From positions 59,180 to 123,179 of the forward strand of contig NZ_VLLA01000024.1 of NCBI RefSeq assembly GCF_007830635.1: 64,000 bases of DNA, read 5' to 3'. Position numbers and translations under genes: made by a program. Shown in pieces: positions 61,886-64,000 of the stretch (its first letter is position 1; each line of letters starts with the position of its first letter). The notes below the pieces were generated by a model, which had not been told where the DNA came from, did no database searches, and was given only the letters and a program-made list of their open reading frames with translations. Origin of the DNA: Bradyrhizobium huanghuaihaiense (GTDB lineage Bacteria > Pseudomonadota > Alphaproteobacteria > Rhizobiales > Xanthobacteraceae).

Positions 61886-62115
61886 ACATGAAGGCGCCGC
61901 GCGGGCTCGACAAGCCGCTGTTCCAAAAGCTCGTCGCCGGCGAGTGGATCGACCGGCATCAGAACCTGCTCATCATCGGCCCGACCGGCGTCTGCAAGAG
62001 CTGGATTGCTTGCGCCTTGGGCCACAAGGCCTGCCGCGACAACCGCTCCGTGCTCTGTCAGCGGCTGCCGCGGCTGTTCGAGGCGCTTGCCCTCGCGCGG
62101 GGCGACGGCCGATGG
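61885..62115 (+). pseudogene. IS21 IstB (ATPase helper) fragment
   Basis: Frame three reads RGLDKPLFQKLVAGEWIDRH, QNLLIIGPTGVCKSWIACAL, GHKACRDNRSVLCQRLPRLF, EALALARGDGR. The Walker A is altered (GPTGVCKS in place of GPTGVGKS). Both ends are lost. Fusion to the IS5 piece without a gap shows a recombination or deletion join. Confidence 0.8.
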
Positions 62116-62149
62116 TTGGGTTGCCGATGAGCTCCGCGCTTTGACTTCC

Positions 62150-62440
62150 TTGTAGACGTTGCTGATCGACATCGCGGATGTTGCGACACCGCGCCATCGA
62201 CGAACCGCGTTCGGATGCGAGATCGGCGTGATAGCCATCGATCTTGGCGAGCATCTCCTGCACGAGCGCCGGATCAAAGTCGATAGCGACTGCTGCTGAC
62301 TTTGCCGTCGTTTGTCCCTGTTGCGTTGCTTGGCCTCGGCGAGCTCTCATGCGCTTGACCTTGCCGATGATGGCGTTGCGAGATACGCATCGCCACCCCT
62401 CGCAGACACCGAGTGGCCCGCGCTCCACATGCATTGCAGA
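62150..62440 (-). pseudogene. Remnant of a small DNA-binding-like gene
   Basis: Reverse frames give VSRNAIIGKVKRMRARRGQA, recalling the GcrA-type helix, then AAVAIDFDPALVQEMLAKID, GYHADLASERGSSMARCRNI, RD, and in another frame SISNVYKEVKAR. The parts form one plausible small protein broken by a frameshift. The family is uncertain (GcrA- or GapR-like phage/island protein). Confidence 0.4.
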
Positions 62441-62779
62441 AGCGACACCTCCTCAGAATCCCATGCCGATGTGGCTTGATTGACCATCGTTCGTCATCGT
62501 CACGAGCACGAGTCGATGGTCGTTTTGATTGTCGCCAAAAGCAGTGCGTGTCGATGTTTACGCTTGTTCGCCGCTATTCGATGTTCGGAAAGGTTTTTGG
62601 CTGCGACGATCGGCCTGCCTTATAAAATAGGCAGACGAACGTGTATTTATGCCTGCGGTTGCATCGTGTCCGGAAAGTTGATCCGCTTACGTTAACGGCT
62701 GTTGACAACATGCGTTAACGGCGTTGCAATCACCAGCACGACAAACGGCGGTGAGTTTACCAACTAACAACAGCAGCTA
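62441..62779. other. Intergenic region left of IS630
   Basis: No gene is supported. CGTTAACGGC is repeated 24 bp apart (near 62,691 and 62,715). The left TA of the IS630 target duplication is at 62778-62779. Confidence 0.5.
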
Positions 62780-63964
62780 GTCACATGAATCTAAAGTTCG
62801 CCACATAGAGTCTGCTGGGCTTTGTGGCAAAAGCGTTTGACGGAAGCCAAGATCTGGTCTGCGGACTTGGTCCATTTGAAGGGCTTCGGGTTGTTGTTGT
62901 GCAATTCGATGAAGGTACGGATGTCGGCTTCGAGCTGCCTGACGGAGGTGTGAACACCTCGCCGGATCTGCTTTCTGGTGAGTTCAGCGAACCAGCGCTC
63001 GATCTGATTGATCCACGACGCGGAAGTCGGCGTGAAGTGGACATGATAGTGCGGCCGGCGAGCGAGCCACGCTTTAATCTTGGGGGTCTTGTGGGTAGCG
63101 TAGTTGTCCATGACGATATGGACAGCGAGCCCCTCAGGGATTTGAGCGTCGATCTCTTTGAGAAACTTCAAGAACTCGAGCGCCCGATGGCGCTTGTAGC
63201 ATTTGCCAATGACGAAGCCGGAAGCGACATCGAGCGCGGCAAACAGCGTGGTCGTACCATGCCGCACATAGCTATGCGTGCGACGTTCCGGCACCCCAGG
63301 CATCATCGGCAAGACCGGCTGCTCGCGATCGAGTGCCTGGATCTGGCTTTTCTCATCGACACTGAGGACAACGGCTCGGTTAGGCGGCGACAGATAAAGC
63401 CCGACAATATCGCGCACCTTATCGACGAATAGCGGATCGCTCGATAGTTTAAATGTCTGGCTGCGGTGCGGCTGCAAGCCGAACGCCGTCCACATTCGGC
63501 GGATCGTGGTGTGAGAAAAGCCAGTATCCGCAGCCATCGAGCGGATCGACCAGTGCGTTGCGTCGGGCGGCGTCGTACGCAATGTCCGCTCGATTACCTC
63601 GGCAACCTGATCATCGTCGATGGTTCGAGGGCGGCCCGGGCGGGCTTCGTCAAGCAGGCCATCACAACGATCCTTCAAGAATCGGCGGCGCCACTTGCCG
63701 ACGGTGTGTTCATGGATGCCAAGTTCGGCAGCCACAGACTTGCTTGGCAGACCAACTGCACACCGCAGGATCGCGCGGCATCGCTCAGATAGCGATCGGG
63801 CTACACGATGACGACGAACTTGCCTCTCCAAGTACGCCCGCTCCTGCGAACTCAGCACCAACGGCGCGATCGGCCGGCCTTTCACACCTGCATTCGCCAC
63901 GAGCGCTCTCCTCTCTAGAGATCCGAGCGATCAACTAATGTCACGAACTTCCGTTCCAGATGAC
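62780..63964 (-). mobile_element. Complete IS630-family insertion sequence
   Basis: A 1,185-bp element flanked by TA (62778-62779 and 63965-63966), the duplication expected of IS630/Tc1-type transposition. Ends start GTCACATGAATCTAAAGTTC (left) and, read inward from the right, GTCATCTGGAACGGAAGTTC, imperfect inverted repeats. One intact transposase lies inside. It is the only apparently active insertion sequence in the window. Confidence 0.85.
62791..63900 (-). CDS. IS630-family transposase
   Basis: A 369-residue DDE transposase. N-terminal HTH: LPSKSVAAELGIHEHTVGKW, RRRFLKDRCDGLLDEARPGR. Catalytic acids are Asp182 (VVLSVDEKSQIQALDREQ), Asp265 (VMDNYATHKTPKIKAWLA) and Glu301 (SWINQIERWFAELTRKQI), at the spacing typical of IS630. 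It appears full length, with no frameshift. Confidence 0.95.
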   Translation of the reverse strand: MANAGVKGRPIAPLVLSSQERAYLERQVRRHRVARSLSERCRAILRCAVGLPSKSVAAELGIHEHTVGKWRRRFLKDRCDGLLDEARPGRPRTIDDDQVAEVIERTLRTTPPDATHWSIRSMAADTGFSHTTIRRMWTAFGLQPHRSQTFKLSSDPLFVDKVRDIVGLYLSPPNRAVVLSVDEKSQIQALDREQPVLPMMPGVPERRTHSYVRHGTTTLFAALDVASGFVIGKCYKRHRALEFLKFLKEIDAQIPEGLAVHIVMDNYATHKTPKIKAWLARRPHYHVHFTPTSASWINQIERWFAELTRKQIRRGVHTSVRQLEADIRTFIELHNNNPKPFKWTKSADQILASVKRFCHKAQQTLCGEL

Positions 63965-64000
63965 TAGTTCGTGAAATATCTCGTCGGTGGCCATCTCAAC

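Noticed and set aside
1..64000. CRISPR array, rRNA or tRNA gene
   Set aside because: No regularly spaced identical repeats, no rRNA-like sequence and no cloverleaf with CCA-adjacent structure was noticed; a tRNA could be missed by eye but none is at the island junction.

Overview
The window looks like an alphaproteobacterial chromosome, most likely Bradyrhizobium or a close relative. Evidence is high GC with a strong wobble bias, Bradyrhizobium-style palindromic repeats, OprB-type porins, and a Mesorhizobium ICEMlSymR7A-type transfer region. No rRNA, tRNA or CRISPR array was seen.

Region 1 (1-15.26 kb) is ordinary chromosome: a CNNM/DUF21 membrane protein, a chemoreceptor, a TauE-like exporter, a large OprB-type porin, a creatininase-family hydrolase, a five-gene operon (NMT1/THI5-type ABC transporter, 2-hydroxyacid dehydrogenase, tandem Inh-domain protein), a peptidoglycan-binding protein and small envelope proteins. 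It ends in the 3' stub of radC, where foreign DNA starts.

Region 2 (15.26-26.7 kb) is a defence island. It holds an HNH-nucleoside phosphorylase-EAD protein, a divergent large protein with a nuclease-like motif, a frameshifted Mrr-like nuclease, and a type II-short CBASS operon (DUF2188, CD-NTase, E2, Cap5 HNH-SAVED). An XRE/ImmA pair resembling CapH/CapP faces the CBASS operon and is followed by an ExoI-like exonuclease.

Region 3 (26.9-49.1 kb) is the backbone of an integrative and conjugative element (ICE). It has DUF932, ParB, Toprim and DUF2493 proteins, two matching structured leaders, cargo genes, a qseC/qseM switch with a double operator, an fseA split by a +1 frame change, an rdfS-like excisionase, a repA-like gene carrying iteron-like repeats, parA, traF, DUF736, a lytic transglycosylase, an oriT-like repeat cluster, an rlxS-type relaxase, traG and a CopG gene.

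Region 4 (49.0-56.5 kb) is a scrapyard. The trb mating-pore operon has been hollowed out: a short trbB piece remains at 49.0 kb and the trbI tail plus the DUF2274 start at 53.1-53.25 kb. Between and beyond them lie broken genes, a truncated IS66, two damaged serine recombinases and a NYN remnant. The element probably cannot transfer by itself.

Region 5 (56.5-64 kb) holds an acetoacetate-decarboxylase-family enzyme, an SDR dehydrogenase and an oleate hydratase. The same three families act together in the Lactobacillus CLA-DC/CLA-DH/CLA-HY fatty-acid pathway. IS5/IS21 fragments and an intact IS630 with its TA duplication follow.
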